Assembly (NCBI GenBank): GCA_902806355.1
Contig: CADCWI010000005.1
Location: 1-44,872, forward strand
Reading direction: 5' to 3'
Length of the DNA: 44,872 nucleotides
From: an uncultured Thermomicrobiales bacterium
GTDB lineage: Bacteria > Chloroflexota > Chloroflexia > Thermomicrobiales > UBA6265
Part shown: positions 16,605 through 25,249 of the stretch, piece after piece
Position numbering within the stretch: the first letter of the stretch is position 1
How the letters are laid out: the number at the start of each line of letters is the position of its first letter
Translations under genes and position numbers: made by a program
The notes under the pieces: model-generated
What the model was told of the DNA's origin: nothing
Database searches by the model: none
The model's input: the letters and a program-made list of their open reading frames with translations, nothing else

Positions 16605-17205
16605 TCAGCCGGCCATTGGGTGGGTGCCGCGACGCGGCCACATCGGCTTGACGATCTCGATGACTCCGGCGAGGTCCTGCACGATGTAGGCGGGAGTCGG
16701 TTCTTCATCAACGGGACGACTCGTCCGGTTGACCCATGCGACGGGGATCTCCATCGCACAGGCCCCCGCCACGTCACTCGAACGGGAGTCGCCAACGTGG
16801 AGGACATCGTTGGCATGCAGCCCGAGCAGCTCCAGACCGAGACGAAACATCTCTGGACGCGGTTTGGACGCCTTCGCGTCGTCGCTGGTAACGTGATCAT
16901 GGGAGCGAAAACCGTGAAGCGAGATCGCCGCTTCGATATCCGTACGATCGATGTTGGACAGGACACAAACGGGGATCGAGTTCGACTGCATCGCATCGAA
17001 AAACGGTCGAGTATCCGGAAGGAGCGCGGATGTCCACCAGTGGGCGAATTGCCTCTGGATCAGCGCTCGACCGGAAGTGATCGACGGCGTCCCGCAGCGG
17101 TATCAAGCCCGCCTTGCACTGCGGAATGGACACACTGTCGTGCGATCGATGACAGTTCGAGGAAGAGCTTAGGAACCAGTAGAAGCTGATGTCGGCCAGC
17201 GTCAT
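16605..17205 (-). pseudogene. Decayed HAD-family hydrolase
   Basis: The C-terminal two thirds reads as a normal HAD hydrolase. From about 17098 the frame gives ALIQRQFAHWWTSALLPDT, then IPVCVLSNIDR (motif II Ser/Asn), KASKPRPEMF (motif III Lys) and VLHVGDSRSSDVAGA (motif IV acidic pair), ending at 16605. Upstream in that frame is a TGA at about 17103. In a neighbouring frame an ATG at 17205 opens MTLADISFYWF, which looks like the family start, but the nucleophile DxD motif is absent. So the gene seems frameshifted and degraded at its 5' end. A minimal 128-residue product from ATG 16991 would lack the catalytic Asp. Sequencing error could explain one frameshift but not the missing nucleophile. 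Confidence 0.65.
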
Positions 17206-17572
17206 GAATCTGACCGCTTAAGGGCGGCTCACATCACAGAACGTGGGAAGGATCTCGTCGTCCACGTGCGTGGAGGTTCCGAAGTGACCGAGCGACACGC
17301 GTGTCATCGGCAATCGCCGCTGAGCCATTGTCGTTTCGGTCACGCTTTCCACTGCTTGGCCATCCTCTTCACGAGGTGTTGGTAGGGGTAATTCTCTGAT
17401 GGACCTTTCAGTGACGAATATCGGTCAGTCGTCCTTCGAAGAACACACTGAACATCCGCTTGTGTTTCTACCAATACACCTCTAGTATGGGCGTCTCAGG
17501 AAAACCTTGGCATAGGTGTCAGGTTGACACAAATCAGGCTCGCCGGGGAGAACTCCTAAGGAGAAGTGCGTC
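17206..17572. other. Upstream region of the SIMPL gene
   Basis: 367 bases with no gene. It contains the promoter candidate at 17460-17488 and a good ribosome site (AAGGAG) before 17573. A lone TTGACA at about 17524 has no matching -10 and is not called. Confidence 0.5.
17460..17488 (+). promoter_or_regulatory. Candidate sigma-70-type promoter for the SIMPL gene
   Basis: TTGTGT at 17460-17465 and TAGTAT at 17483-17488 are separated by exactly 17 bases. Transcription would start near 17495, giving a leader of about 78 bases before ATG 17573. Confidence 0.5.
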
Positions 17573-18412
17573 ATGAACTGGAAATCCATTCTGGCTCGTA
17601 AGCAACCACTTCTTGCCGGCGTCCTTGTTTTGATCACCTCACTCGCACTGCCTGTCAACGCTGTCGCACAGGGAGCCGCGCAGGCGCCGGCGCAGGGCAT
17701 CACGGTCATCGGTTACGGCAAATCCACTGCGCCCGCCGAAACGGCGGAGATTCAGATGTTGGCGACCCAGGAAGAATTCGGCCCCCCGCGCGCTCCTGAT
17801 CCGGAAGCTACACCCGGGGCCCAGGAACGTGAGGCGGTAGGGCCACTGGTCGATGGATTGCAAGCGGTCGGGGTCGCGGAAGAGGACATCGAGGTCGTCG
17901 TCGGCACCGTCATCGGCGGCTTTTATGGACCGGGTGGACCGGGCGTCGCCCGAGTCGACGTGGCGGTCGAAGGTCCAACGCAGGAGCGGATCGCCGAGTT
18001 GATCAACGCGGCGACCGTCGGTGCCGCCGAGGAGAACCTGGTCCTGAGCCTGATCGGCGTTGGCTACGGCGTGAGCGATTGTGCGCCGCTGGAGCGTGAG
18101 GCGCGCGAGGCAGCGCTCAACGACGCGCAGACCCGAGCCGAGCTTCAGGCCGAGCTGATGGGTCTCTCGCTCGGTGAGGCGGTGGCGGCGAGCGATGTCC
18201 CGATCAACTTCTCGGAGGCGTTCAACGCATACTACGGAAGCTTGACGCCCACCCAGGTGCCCTGTTCCCCACCGGCACCCGCTCCTACCAGCGGTTCGCC
18301 GGTGTCGGTGCCGCCGTTCGATCCAACGGACGAGGCGGAGGTCAACGTCTACGCGCAGGTAGCGGTCACGTATGGATCGCAGTCCGATGCGGAGGCAACC
18401 CCGGCAACGTAG
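17573..18412 (+). CDS. Secreted SIMPL (DUF541) domain protein
   Basis: A 279-residue exported protein. Residues 1-33 form a Sec-type signal: basic start, hydrophobic LLAGVLVLITSLALPVNAVA, cleavage after AVAQ-type residues. The mature part opens GITVIGYGKSTAPAETAEIQ, the usual first strand of SIMPL domains. Later EREAREAALNDAQTRAELQAELMGLSLGEAV is the long helix and turn that ends the domain. Two insertions are Pro-rich: PRAPDPEATPGAQ, and a C-terminal stretch around CSPPAPAPTSGSP before a final strand. Start ATG 17573 has AAGGAG 9 bases upstream. The family function is not well defined (cell-envelope or periplasmic role). Followed by a strong hairpin, so probably monocistronic. Confidence 0.82.
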   Translation: MNWKSILARKQPLLAGVLVLITSLALPVNAVAQGAAQAPAQGITVIGYGKSTAPAETAEIQMLATQEEFGPPRAPDPEATPGAQEREAVGPLVDGLQAVGVAEEDIEVVVGTVIGGFYGPGGPGVARVDVAVEGPTQERIAELINAATVGAAEENLVLSLIGVGYGVSDCAPLEREAREAALNDAQTRAELQAELMGLSLGEAVAASDVPINFSEAFNAYYGSLTPTQVPCSPPAPAPTSGSPVSVPPFDPTDEAEVNVYAQVAVTYGSQSDAEATPAT

Positions 18413-18472
18413 TAGATCGAGTGGAAACACTGCCGAGGCGAGCGTCGTTCCCCCGGAAAAGTTGTGGTCAGG

Positions 18473-18519
18473 TAGATGGCCGGTCAGCGTGGATAGTATC
18501 CTGGCTGACCGGCCATCTA
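18473..18519 (+). terminator. Long hairpin after the SIMPL gene
   Basis: The arms 18473-18488 and 18504-18519 are exact complements over 16 bp (TAGATGGCCGGTCAGC on the left). The loop contains GGATA-G-TATCC, so nearly all 47 bases can fold. It lies 60 bases past the stop. No U-tract follows on either strand. It may also serve the convergent aminotransferase gene. Confidence 0.6.
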
Positions 18520-18644
18520 TCATCAACCGGCTTTGTGACGCCGCACCACGTGACGCGAGGCCGGATGCACCTCGTCGCACTGTCCTGCTTGGCCGCACGG
18601 TGGCCGCTTGGCGGATATCGCGGCAGTACGTACTGAAGCGGGTG

Positions 18645-19826
18645 CTAAACGAGAACGGTCCTTGCGTGGACCGACGCCATGCGGGTCACCGCTTCGGTCA
18701 GGATCTGAGTTGATGTCGCGAGATTCAGCCGAACATATCCAGCGCCGCCTTCTCCGAACGCTGTGCCAGAACTGAGTGCGACCCGGCCGTGCTCCAGGAA
18801 GACTTTGGCGGGCTCGTCGCCGAGACCGAGTTCTCCGCAGTCGATCCAGGCCAGATAGGTGCTTTCAGGCGGGCAATACCGGGCGTTGGGCAGAAGTTCT
18901 CCCAGCAGTGCCGCCAAAGTGTGCCGATTGGCGTCGATCCCGGCGACAGCCGCGTCCAACCAGGACCGGGCGTCGTTGTAGGCGGCGGTATGGGCGATCA
19001 GGCCGATGTGACCGGGATGGTTGCCCTCTCGCTCGGGGAACGATTGGAGGTCCCGCACCGAATCGGTGCCCGGTACGATCACCGCGGCCTTGAACGCGGC
19101 CAGATTCCAGCCCTTGGAGGCCGACGAAACAGAAAAGTCCGGCCCGGTTCCGGAAGCCATCAGGTATGGCGTGAAGGTCGACGTTGGCATCATGAGGGGA
19201 GCGTGGATCTCATCCGCGATGACCCGGACCCCATACTGCCGGGCCAGGCGGGCCACCTCATCCAGCTCTTCCCGCGTTGGGACTGTGCCCGCTGGATTGT
19301 GCGGATTGGCAAGCAGCAAGATCGCTCCCCGCCGTCGCATCGTCGCCTTAATGAACGCCGCCTCCAGCGCCGCCGAATCGAGCCGGTACTGAGGATCGAG
19401 TGGAGCTAAGACGATAGTCCGACCGAGCGTGCGCGCGACACCGTAGAACGGCGGATAGACCGGTGGCGTCACGACGATTGCCTCATCATCCGGGCTGATG
19501 ATCCGGATGACTTCGACGATTCCGGTCATGACATCCGTCACCATGGCGGTGGTTGACGGATCGAATGCCCATCGCCATCGGTCCAGGGCGAAGCTCGCCA
19601 TCGATTCCGCATATGCGAATCCCGCTGGATACCCAGTGTCGCCATTCGACAATGCGGTCTGGACGGCCGCGACGATCGGTGAGGCGATCATCGCGTCCAT
19701 CTCGGCAACCCAGAGCGGAAGGACATCCTCGGGATAGACCCGCCACTTCGCACTGGTCCGGCGGCGCAACCGCTCCAGCGATAGGTCACTGAACGGATTG
19801 GCAATGGAGTGAGGCAGGAGCGCCAT
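18645..19826 (-). CDS. MalY/PatB-type PLP aminotransferase (cystathionine beta-lyase-like)
   Basis: A fold-type I PLP enzyme of 386 residues. The MalY/PatB group cleaves C-S bonds (cystathionine or Cys conjugates) or transaminates. Group markers are the N-terminal KWRVYPEDVLPLWVAEMD, the mid-region VVTPPVYPPFYGV, LLLANPHNPAGTVPTREEL, RVIADEIHAPL, and the PLP-Lys motif SSASKGWNLAAFKAA. The C-terminal FLEHGRVALSSGTAFGEGGAGYVRLNLATS completes the small domain. I place the start at ATG 19826; the upstream ATG at 19919 adds 31 residues unlike the family. No strong Shine-Dalgarno is visible at either. Whether it is a lyase or transaminase in vivo is open. Confidence 0.88.
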   Translation of the reverse strand: MALLPHSIANPFSDLSLERLRRRTSAKWRVYPEDVLPLWVAEMDAMIASPIVAAVQTALSNGDTGYPAGFAYAESMASFALDRWRWAFDPSTTAMVTDVMTGIVEVIRIISPDDEAIVVTPPVYPPFYGVARTLGRTIVLAPLDPQYRLDSAALEAAFIKATMRRRGAILLLANPHNPAGTVPTREELDEVARLARQYGVRVIADEIHAPLMMPTSTFTPYLMASGTGPDFSVSSASKGWNLAAFKAAVIVPGTDSVRDLQSFPEREGNHPGHIGLIAHTAAYNDARSWLDAAVAGIDANRHTLAALLGELLPNARYCPPESTYLAWIDCGELGLGDEPAKVFLEHGRVALSSGTAFGEGGAGYVRLNLATSTQILTEAVTRMASVHARTVLV

Positions 19827-19946
19827 CAGACGTGTCCCATACCGAATGCTGATCGAGCAATCTCTATCAGGAGCGTCTACGCTCTCCTGAAGCACATTAT
19901 CCCGGAGCACGAGCGGCACACTTGCGTGTTTGGAGTTGTCGAGAGG

Positions 19947-20018
19947 TGACCCCCCTGGGATTCGAACCCAGAACCTCCGGATTAAAAGTCCGCTGCTCTG
20001 CCGTTGAGCTAGAGGGTC
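19947..20018 (-). tRNA. tRNA-Lys (anticodon UUU)
   Basis: Read on the minus strand from 20018: acceptor GACCCTC pairs with GGGGGTC, then TA, D-arm GCTC/GAGC, anticodon stem and loop CTTTTAA with anticodon TTT, variable AGGTT, T-arm CTGGG-TTCGAAT-CCCAG, and discriminator A at 19947. It is 72 bases with no encoded CCA. The outermost anticodon-stem pair is G-G, the only mismatch seen. No integrase or repeated 3' end is nearby. Confidence 0.95.
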
Positions 20019-20165
20019 AGAATGCGGGATGGACGTACTCCACGCGCGTGCATCATCCTACCCCGAGATTGCAGCGCCCTGCCAACACGACACACCTGAG
20101 CCGTGATCCCCGCGCGATTCCTGTCTGCACAACCTTCTCGAACGCCATCGTGACGGAAAGCCTCA

Positions 20166-21008
20166 TTGCCAGAGCTGACCGATTTCCTTCTGTTCAATGT
20201 CTCGCGGTGGAACTTGGCATGCCTGGCCGCTGGCCTGGTTGTCATGTCCGGACGGCGTGCCGGCGCGCTCACGCGCTCCGGAGCGCTGGCTGCCGTCTCG
20301 GTTGGGACGGTGCTTGTCGGTGCGGGCGGATGGTGGGCCGGCGTCCTGATCGTCGTCTTCTTTGTCTCCTCCAACGCCCTAGGCCGCCTTCGCCGGGAGA
20401 TTCAGCCCAGGCTTCAGGCAGCGAAGGGTGGACGCCGGGACGCCGCCCAAGTGTTCGCCAATGGCGGCATCCCCACGCTGCTCGCCCTGGCGGCAGCTTC
20501 GGCCACCGACAAGGTGCCCTGGCTGATCGCCACGGCCGCCGCGATCGCCGGCGCAAACGCGGATACCTGGGCAACGGAGATCGGGCGAACCAGTATGCGG
20601 ATGCCCCGGATGATCACAACCTGGCAGCACGCTCCGTCCGGCTCGTCGGGCGCGATCAGCACACGTGGCACCTTGGGCGCACTCGCGGGCGCCACCACGA
20701 TTGGGCTAACGGCCTCGATCGGCACCGCGGCGGGATGGTGGCTTCCGGATCGACTGGCTGTCCCGATGATGTTCGCCGTAACCGTGGCAGGCTTTGCCGG
20801 GGCACTTGTCGATAGCGTCCTTGGCGCAACGGTCCAGGCACAGTACTTCTGCCCGCGGTGTGACGTGGTGACGGAGCTGGCCGTACACCGGTGCGGGACA
20901 TCTACAGAGCTCCGGCGAGGTATCCGCTCCGTCACCAACGACGTGGTGAACGCAATCGCAGTCTCGGCCAGTGCGGTTGTTGCGCTCGGATGGTACTGGC
21001 TCTGCTAA
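20166..21008 (+). CDS. DUF92 family integral membrane protein
   Basis: A 280-residue polytopic membrane protein of the DUF92/TMEM19 family. Its plant member VTE6 is a phytyl-phosphate kinase; bacterial roles are mostly untested but probably involve polyprenyl phosphates. Family features present are GALTRSGALAAVSVGTVLVG (36-55), GRRDAAQVFANGGIPTLLAL (88-107), the acidic motif GANADTWATEIG (127-138), and GFAGALVDSVLGATVQAQY (214-232) followed by a Cys/His knuckle, CPRCDVVTELAVHRCG. About seven hydrophobic helices. The start TTG at 20166 keeps the first helix intact and has GGAAAG upstream; the next ATG (residue 27) would cut into the family core. Confidence 0.86.
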   Translation: MPELTDFLLFNVSRWNLACLAAGLVVMSGRRAGALTRSGALAAVSVGTVLVGAGGWWAGVLIVVFFVSSNALGRLRREIQPRLQAAKGGRRDAAQVFANGGIPTLLALAAASATDKVPWLIATAAAIAGANADTWATEIGRTSMRMPRMITTWQHAPSGSSGAISTRGTLGALAGATTIGLTASIGTAAGWWLPDRLAVPMMFAVTVAGFAGALVDSVLGATVQAQYFCPRCDVVTELAVHRCGTSTELRRGIRSVTNDVVNAIAVSASAVVALGWYWLC

Positions 21009-21028
21009 CGGCGACCATGCGTCTCCAA

Positions 21029-21063
21029 CGTCGATATCAGGCGTGAGTTTCGACGGCGTTTTT
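21029..21063 (+). terminator. Possible terminator of the DUF92 gene
   Basis: CGTCGA at 21029-21034 pairs with TCGACG at 21050-21055 (6 bp, 15-base loop). Five T follow at 21059-21063. It is 20 bases after the stop. The stem is short, so this is tentative. Confidence 0.35.
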
Positions 21064-21284
21064 GGGGTACCATCAGGACGAGGTACCGCTCGGGAACCAG
21101 CGGCCCGTGATCGGGTCGGTTAATCTGGCGTTTCCCCCCTCGATGACGACACGTCGGGGCGGTCGAGGCGCTCTCCGGACCGACATCGTCCCTCACCGGA
21201 AGGGTGTCCTGGCGCGCGGTCTCCCCGTGCCGTGCCCATGTGCGCCGTCCGAAGATTCAGTTTGCCCTATCTGCGAGGAGTGCC

Positions 21285-22880
21285 ATGCCAGTGATGACCG
21301 CGACATCCAACCGTGTCAATCGCCCTCTCCTGATTGCCGCCCTCATGGCATCGATCGCGCTGCTGATAGGCCTGCTCTCGATCGCAGTGCCAACTTCCGC
21401 GCAAGATGCCACACCCGCTGCAACTCCGGTAGCGTCTCCGGAAGCAACACCGGAAGCCGCACCGGCGTCGGAAGCTGCGACGGTCACGCCGTTGTTCCAG
21501 TTCGAGCTCGAGGACTTCCCCGAGGCGCCGGTATCGATCCGCCTGCTCAGGATCACGCTCGCGCCAGGTGCCTCGAGTCCGCTGCATACGCATCCGGGAC
21601 CTGAATTCGACTATGTAGAATCCGGAACCCTGACGGCGATTGCGGATGGCGAAGCGACTGTCGTTCGCGATGGTGAGCAACTGCCCGCTTCGGCTGAAGG
21701 TGAATCACTGACCGAAGGGCAGATGATCGTCTTTCCAGCTGGCACGGGCATGTCCCTCGTCAATGAGGGTGAAGTCGACCTCGTCATGGTGTCTGCCGTG
21801 TTTCACCCGGTAAGTGAGGACGTGCCGAGCACGACCTACCCGGATGGTGAACCCGCCGCGGATGCCTTCGAAGGAGTATCGTTCGAGGTCCTCGGAGATG
21901 GGATCGTACAGGAATTCCCGGATGGTTCCGCGACAGTCACTCTCGAGAGGGTGACCGCCCCGGCCGGTGTGGAGCTCCCCGGGAGCGATGGTGTCGCACT
22001 GTATTCCGCGGTTGCCGGTGACTTCAGCTTTGCCGTAACCGGCGGGGACGTGCAGGTCAGTCGCACCGCGTCTCCCGGTCTTCGGCCAAATGCTGCCCCT
22101 GAACAGGAGTTCACCCTCGCGCCCGGCGATGCCGCCTTCTTCCCATCCGGTGTATCGACAATCAGCCGGACGGCGGAGACCGAAACGGTCGAGGTGCTTC
22201 GCCTGGTTGCCACCCCGTCCGAAGCGATAGCCGGAGAGCCTGCAGAAATCACCTATCTCGGCTCGCCAGCGGCGGACGCCGACGCACCGTCAGATGGCAC
22301 GACCGCGGATACAGCTCCCGCCGAGCTTGAAGTCGGCGCTACGGTCGTCACCAACACCGATACCGTCAATCTGCGCGAAGAGCCGAGCACGGACGCCGAT
22401 GGTATCGACCAGCTCGGCGAGGGTGTCGAGCTCGAGATCATCGCTGGTCCGGAAGAGGGAGACGACTTCACCTGGTATCAGGTGGAAGTCGTCGGCACGG
22501 ACGGCCCGACGACGGGCTGGGTCGCCGCCGAGTTCATCACCCTTCCCGGCACGGAGCCGGAAACCGCCGGCACCGGCACGCCGGAAGCAGCCACAGATGG
22601 AGCACCGGTGGCTGGTGTACAGAACACTCCGGACGCCGCTGACGACGATGAGACCTTCGCCGAAGGCGATTCGGTCGTCACCAACGACGACAATGTCCGC
22701 GTTCGCGATGGAGCGTCGAGCGACGCTGATATCGTCGAGGCGTTCCCGGCGAACACCGAGTTCGTCATCACCGGTGCGCCGGAAGAGGCCGATGGCTTCG
22801 TCTGGTACCCGGTGCAGGCGGCAGACGACGAGACGATCACCGGCTGGATCGTCGAGGACTTCCTCGACGCTGCCGAGTAA
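21285..22880 (+). CDS. Secreted cupin plus double SH3b protein
   Basis: A 531-residue exported protein. Residues 1-40 are a signal or anchor (LLIAALMASIALLIGLLSIA), followed by a Thr/Pro/Ala linker (41-60). A cupin lies at about 75-175 with metal ligands H101, H103 and E107 in HTHPGPEFDYVESG and a later GQMIVFPAGTG. A second, degenerate cupin-like unit at about 197-310 has no His set (ITYLGSP ends it). Two bacterial SH3 units follow at about 350-420 and 460-530, each with the VTNxDxVxxR opening and a closing GWV/GWI strand. The mature protein is strongly acidic. Start ATG 21285 has GAGGAG 5 bases upstream. It is likely anchored at or near the cell wall through SH3b; substrate unknown. Confidence 0.82.
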   Translation: MPVMTATSNRVNRPLLIAALMASIALLIGLLSIAVPTSAQDATPAATPVASPEATPEAAPASEAATVTPLFQFELEDFPEAPVSIRLLRITLAPGASSPLHTHPGPEFDYVESGTLTAIADGEATVVRDGEQLPASAEGESLTEGQMIVFPAGTGMSLVNEGEVDLVMVSAVFHPVSEDVPSTTYPDGEPAADAFEGVSFEVLGDGIVQEFPDGSATVTLERVTAPAGVELPGSDGVALYSAVAGDFSFAVTGGDVQVSRTASPGLRPNAAPEQEFTLAPGDAAFFPSGVSTISRTAETETVEVLRLVATPSEAIAGEPAEITYLGSPAADADAPSDGTTADTAPAELEVGATVVTNTDTVNLREEPSTDADGIDQLGEGVELEIIAGPEEGDDFTWYQVEVVGTDGPTTGWVAAEFITLPGTEPETAGTGTPEAATDGAPVAGVQNTPDAADDDETFAEGDSVVTNDDNVRVRDGASSDADIVEAFPANTEFVITGAPEEADGFVWYPVQAADDETITGWIVEDFLDAAE

Positions 22881-22906
22881 CGGCCGAACCTCGCCAAAAA
22901 CGCCAG

Positions 22907-22937
22907 AAGGCCCGGTCAGGAAACCTGACCGGGCCTT
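22907..22937. terminator. Bidirectional terminator hairpin
   Basis: The arms 22907-22920 (AAGGCCCGGTCAGG) and 22924-22937 are exact 14-bp complements with a 3-base AAA loop. It lies between two convergent genes (cupin/SH3b ending 22880 and aroE ending 23014) and can serve both. The downstream tract on the plus strand, CGTTCTGTCT, is only moderately T-rich. Confidence 0.75.
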
Positions 22938-23013
22938 CGTTCTGTCTCAACGGTGTGCCGCTCGAACTCCCATACCGAGAGAGGTGCGTGGACACCCGCA
23001 GGGTAAGGTGTCG

Positions 23014-23850
23014 TCAGGCGCGCCGCCGCTGCTCCGCAACGACGGCCTCACGCATCACTTCGACGGGCGCTGCTTGCCCGGTCCAGAGCTCGAGGGAGCG
23101 AGCACCCTGATGGATCAGCATGCCGAGACCGTCCGCGACGACGATGCCCCGCTCCCGGGCGGCACGGATCAACGCCGTGTCGCGGTAGGTGAGATCGAAC
23201 ACGCTGGCCTCGGAAGGGAGCCAGTCGAGAAGCTCGGCCGCGATCGGGATATCATCGTCATGCCAGCCGATCGATGTCGCGTTGATCAACAGCTCGATAT
23301 CGCCCATGACGGCCGGGATATCGTCCCAGTGGACCGGTTCGATGCCTGTCAGTCCCATGCCACGGAGCGTCGATGCCAGGGCACGGGCGCGGGCCGGTGT
23401 GCGGTTGGCGACGCGAACCGGGCCGATGCCCTCGGTCCTGAGCGCGACCGCGACCGCCCTTGCCGCGCCGCCCGCGCCGAGGATCAGCGCACTATTCAAC
23501 GCGGACGTACTTGGCAGTTCCTGCAGCGCCCGCATGAACCCATAGGCGTCGGTGTTGTCGCCATGCAGGCGCCCATCGTGTGGAAGGATCGTATTGACCG
23601 CCCCGATTCGGGCGGCGGTCTCAGAGACGTCATCGCAGAGATTCATGACGGCTTGCTTGTGCGGCACCGTGACGTTCGCTCCCAGCACATCCTGTCCTCG
23701 AAGGCTGAAGACCCGGCCCGCAAGGTCATCGGACGGCGTGAGCCACGACTCGTAGGTCGCGTCCAGGGCGAGAGCGGCAAAGGCCGCACGGTGCATGATT
23801 GGAGAGAGCGAGTGTTCGACCGGGTCGCCGATCACGCCGCATCGCAACAT
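23014..23850 (-). CDS. aroE: Shikimate dehydrogenase
   Basis: NADPH-dependent reduction of 3-dehydroshikimate to shikimate, fourth step of aromatic amino acid synthesis, cytoplasmic. 278 residues, the usual length. Visible are the substrate motif SLSP (14-17), NVTVPHK with catalytic Lys65, NTDAYG with Asp101, the dinucleotide glycines GAGGAAR (125-131), the NRTPARARAL segment after strand 2 that favours NADP, and C-terminal DGLGMLIHQGARSLELWTG. Start ATG 23850 has GAGGAGG about 9 bases upstream; the longer frame to 23892 is rejected. It follows mltG by 92 bases on the same strand, an order common in bacteria. Confidence 0.95.
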   Translation of the reverse strand: MLRCGVIGDPVEHSLSPIMHRAAFAALALDATYESWLTPSDDLAGRVFSLRGQDVLGANVTVPHKQAVMNLCDDVSETAARIGAVNTILPHDGRLHGDNTDAYGFMRALQELPSTSALNSALILGAGGAARAVAVALRTEGIGPVRVANRTPARARALASTLRGMGLTGIEPVHWDDIPAVMGDIELLINATSIGWHDDDIPIAAELLDWLPSEASVFDLTYRDTALIRAARERGIVVADGLGMLIHQGARSLELWTGQAAPVEVMREAVVAEQRRRA

Positions 23851-23942
23851 GCCGGCAACCTCCTCGTTTAGACCTCGCGAACGACGACCCACCGCCGATC
23901 AGCAATCGTCTGCATGCCCATCGCTAGATCAGGATCCCTCTG

Positions 23943-25067
23943 CTATGCACCGCCGCAGATGTCCGCTTCCGGGTCATACCGGCAGATGTTTTGCTCGTGT
24001 TCGTCGAGGCTGTCCGTGAAGGCGTGCGTATTGGAGCCGTCGTTTTTGCCGACCATGTAGATGTAGTTGACATCGTCCGGCTGCAACACAGCCTGAATGG
24101 ATCGGAGACCGGGATTCGAGATTGGCCCGGGAGGCAGACCTTCGATGATGTATGTGTCGTACGGGCTGTTGGTCGCCTCGGCGATAAGCTCGCCGTTGAG
24201 CTGCGGCCACCACTCCTCAGCGGTCCCGACGGCAAACTGCTTGGTAGGATCCGCCTGAAGTTGCTCGCCCTGTTCGAGACGGTTCAGGTAAACGGCGGCG
24301 ATCGTCGGGCGTTCCTGGGGAACCCCCGCTTCCCTCTCCACGATCGACGCGACGGTCACGACCTCGAAGATCGACATCCCGGAGGCTTCCGTCTGCTGCC
24401 GCATGTCGGACGTGAACTGCTCATCGAAGGTCGAGAGCATGTAGTCGACCAGGTCTTGCGGCGCGGCATTGGCGGGAAACGTGTACGTATTGGGAAAGAG
24501 AAATCCCAATAGACCTTGTCCTTCCGGAAGGTCGGCGAGAAAGGACCACTGATCCGGATTTGCCGGTGGCGAATTGGCGAGATCTATGAATGCCTGCGGG
24601 TCTCCGGTCCACCCCGCATCGACCAGCGTCGTCGCGTATTCCTCGATTCGTTGGCCTTCGATAAACGTCGCCTCGATCGAAACGGCTGGTACGGGTTGAT
24701 CCGCCGCGCCCGAGTCTTCGGCGGCTGCCTCCTCGCCTTCCTCGGGCACGGTGATCGCATCGATAATCTCGTTCACACTCATTCCGCGGCGAAGGGTATA
24801 CGTGCCTGGCTGCAACTCAGCACCCGAGAAACGGTAGCGCGTCTCGAAATACGCGCCATACTTGACCAGGCCCGCGTCCGTGAGCTTGTCGGAGAGTGTG
24901 CTTCCGACGTCATCCGCCGTCACTTCGACCGTCACCGGTCGTCCAATCTCGTCGGACTGGGCACGATCCGTCCAGTAATCGAAAAAGGCAAGACCGCCAA
25001 TGGCGACCACGCCGGAAACGACGAGGACGCTGATGATCTTCAACGTTTGAGTAATGGCGCGAACCAC
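23943..25067 (-). CDS. mltG: Endolytic murein transglycosylase MltG (YceG)
   Basis: Inner-membrane lytic transglycosylase that cuts nascent peptidoglycan strands and sets glycan length. 374 residues. One membrane helix at about 8-30 (IISVLVVSGVVAIGGLAFF) is followed by a LysM-like region (VTADDVGSTLSDKLTDAGLV ... LQPGTYTLRRGMSVNEII). The catalytic domain has ASIVEREAG with the essential Glu, then TIAAVYLNRLEQGEQLQADPT and YDTYIIEGLPPGPISNPG. I start at GTG 25067, which has GAGGAG (25078-25083) 9-10 bases upstream and puts the helix near the N-terminus; ATG 25184 is the alternative. Located just before aroE, a frequent pairing. Confidence 0.92.
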   Translation of the reverse strand: MVRAITQTLKIISVLVVSGVVAIGGLAFFDYWTDRAQSDEIGRPVTVEVTADDVGSTLSDKLTDAGLVKYGAYFETRYRFSGAELQPGTYTLRRGMSVNEIIDAITVPEEGEEAAAEDSGAADQPVPAVSIEATFIEGQRIEEYATTLVDAGWTGDPQAFIDLANSPPANPDQWSFLADLPEGQGLLGFLFPNTYTFPANAAPQDLVDYMLSTFDEQFTSDMRQQTEASGMSIFEVVTVASIVEREAGVPQERPTIAAVYLNRLEQGEQLQADPTKQFAVGTAEEWWPQLNGELIAEATNSPYDTYIIEGLPPGPISNPGLRSIQAVLQPDDVNYIYMVGKNDGSNTHAFTDSLDEHEQNICRYDPEADICGGA

Positions 25068-25077
25068 CTGGGTGTTC

Positions 25078-25083
25078 TCCTCG
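25078..25083 (-). promoter_or_regulatory. Shine-Dalgarno supporting the mltG GTG start
   Basis: GAGGAG on the minus strand, 9-10 bases before GTG 25067. No comparable site precedes the longer ATG start at 25184. Confidence 0.45.
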
Positions 25084-25249
25084 AGCGAGTCGAGATCCGC
25101 TCCGATGCGTGAATGGAATGGAACGTCCTGGAAGGGAGGCAGCAGAATGAATGGAGATCCTGACGTGCTGAAACAGCGCGTCATCGGGCGATGTCACGCA
25201 ACTGTTGCGACTCATTCTAGACCCGCGATCGGATTCTGACCAAACGTCG

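Noticed and set aside
16408..16641. 77-codon minus-strand frame downstream of the HAD relic
   Set aside because: Overlaps the HAD tail, has no ribosome site and no family resemblance; could be relic DNA.
17524..17529. TTGACA before the SIMPL gene as a -35
   Set aside because: No acceptable -10 at 16-18 bases; the 17460/17483 pair fits better.
19947..20018. tRNA-Lys as an integration site
   Set aside because: No integrase, no duplicated tRNA end, and flanking genes are ordinary chromosomal ones.
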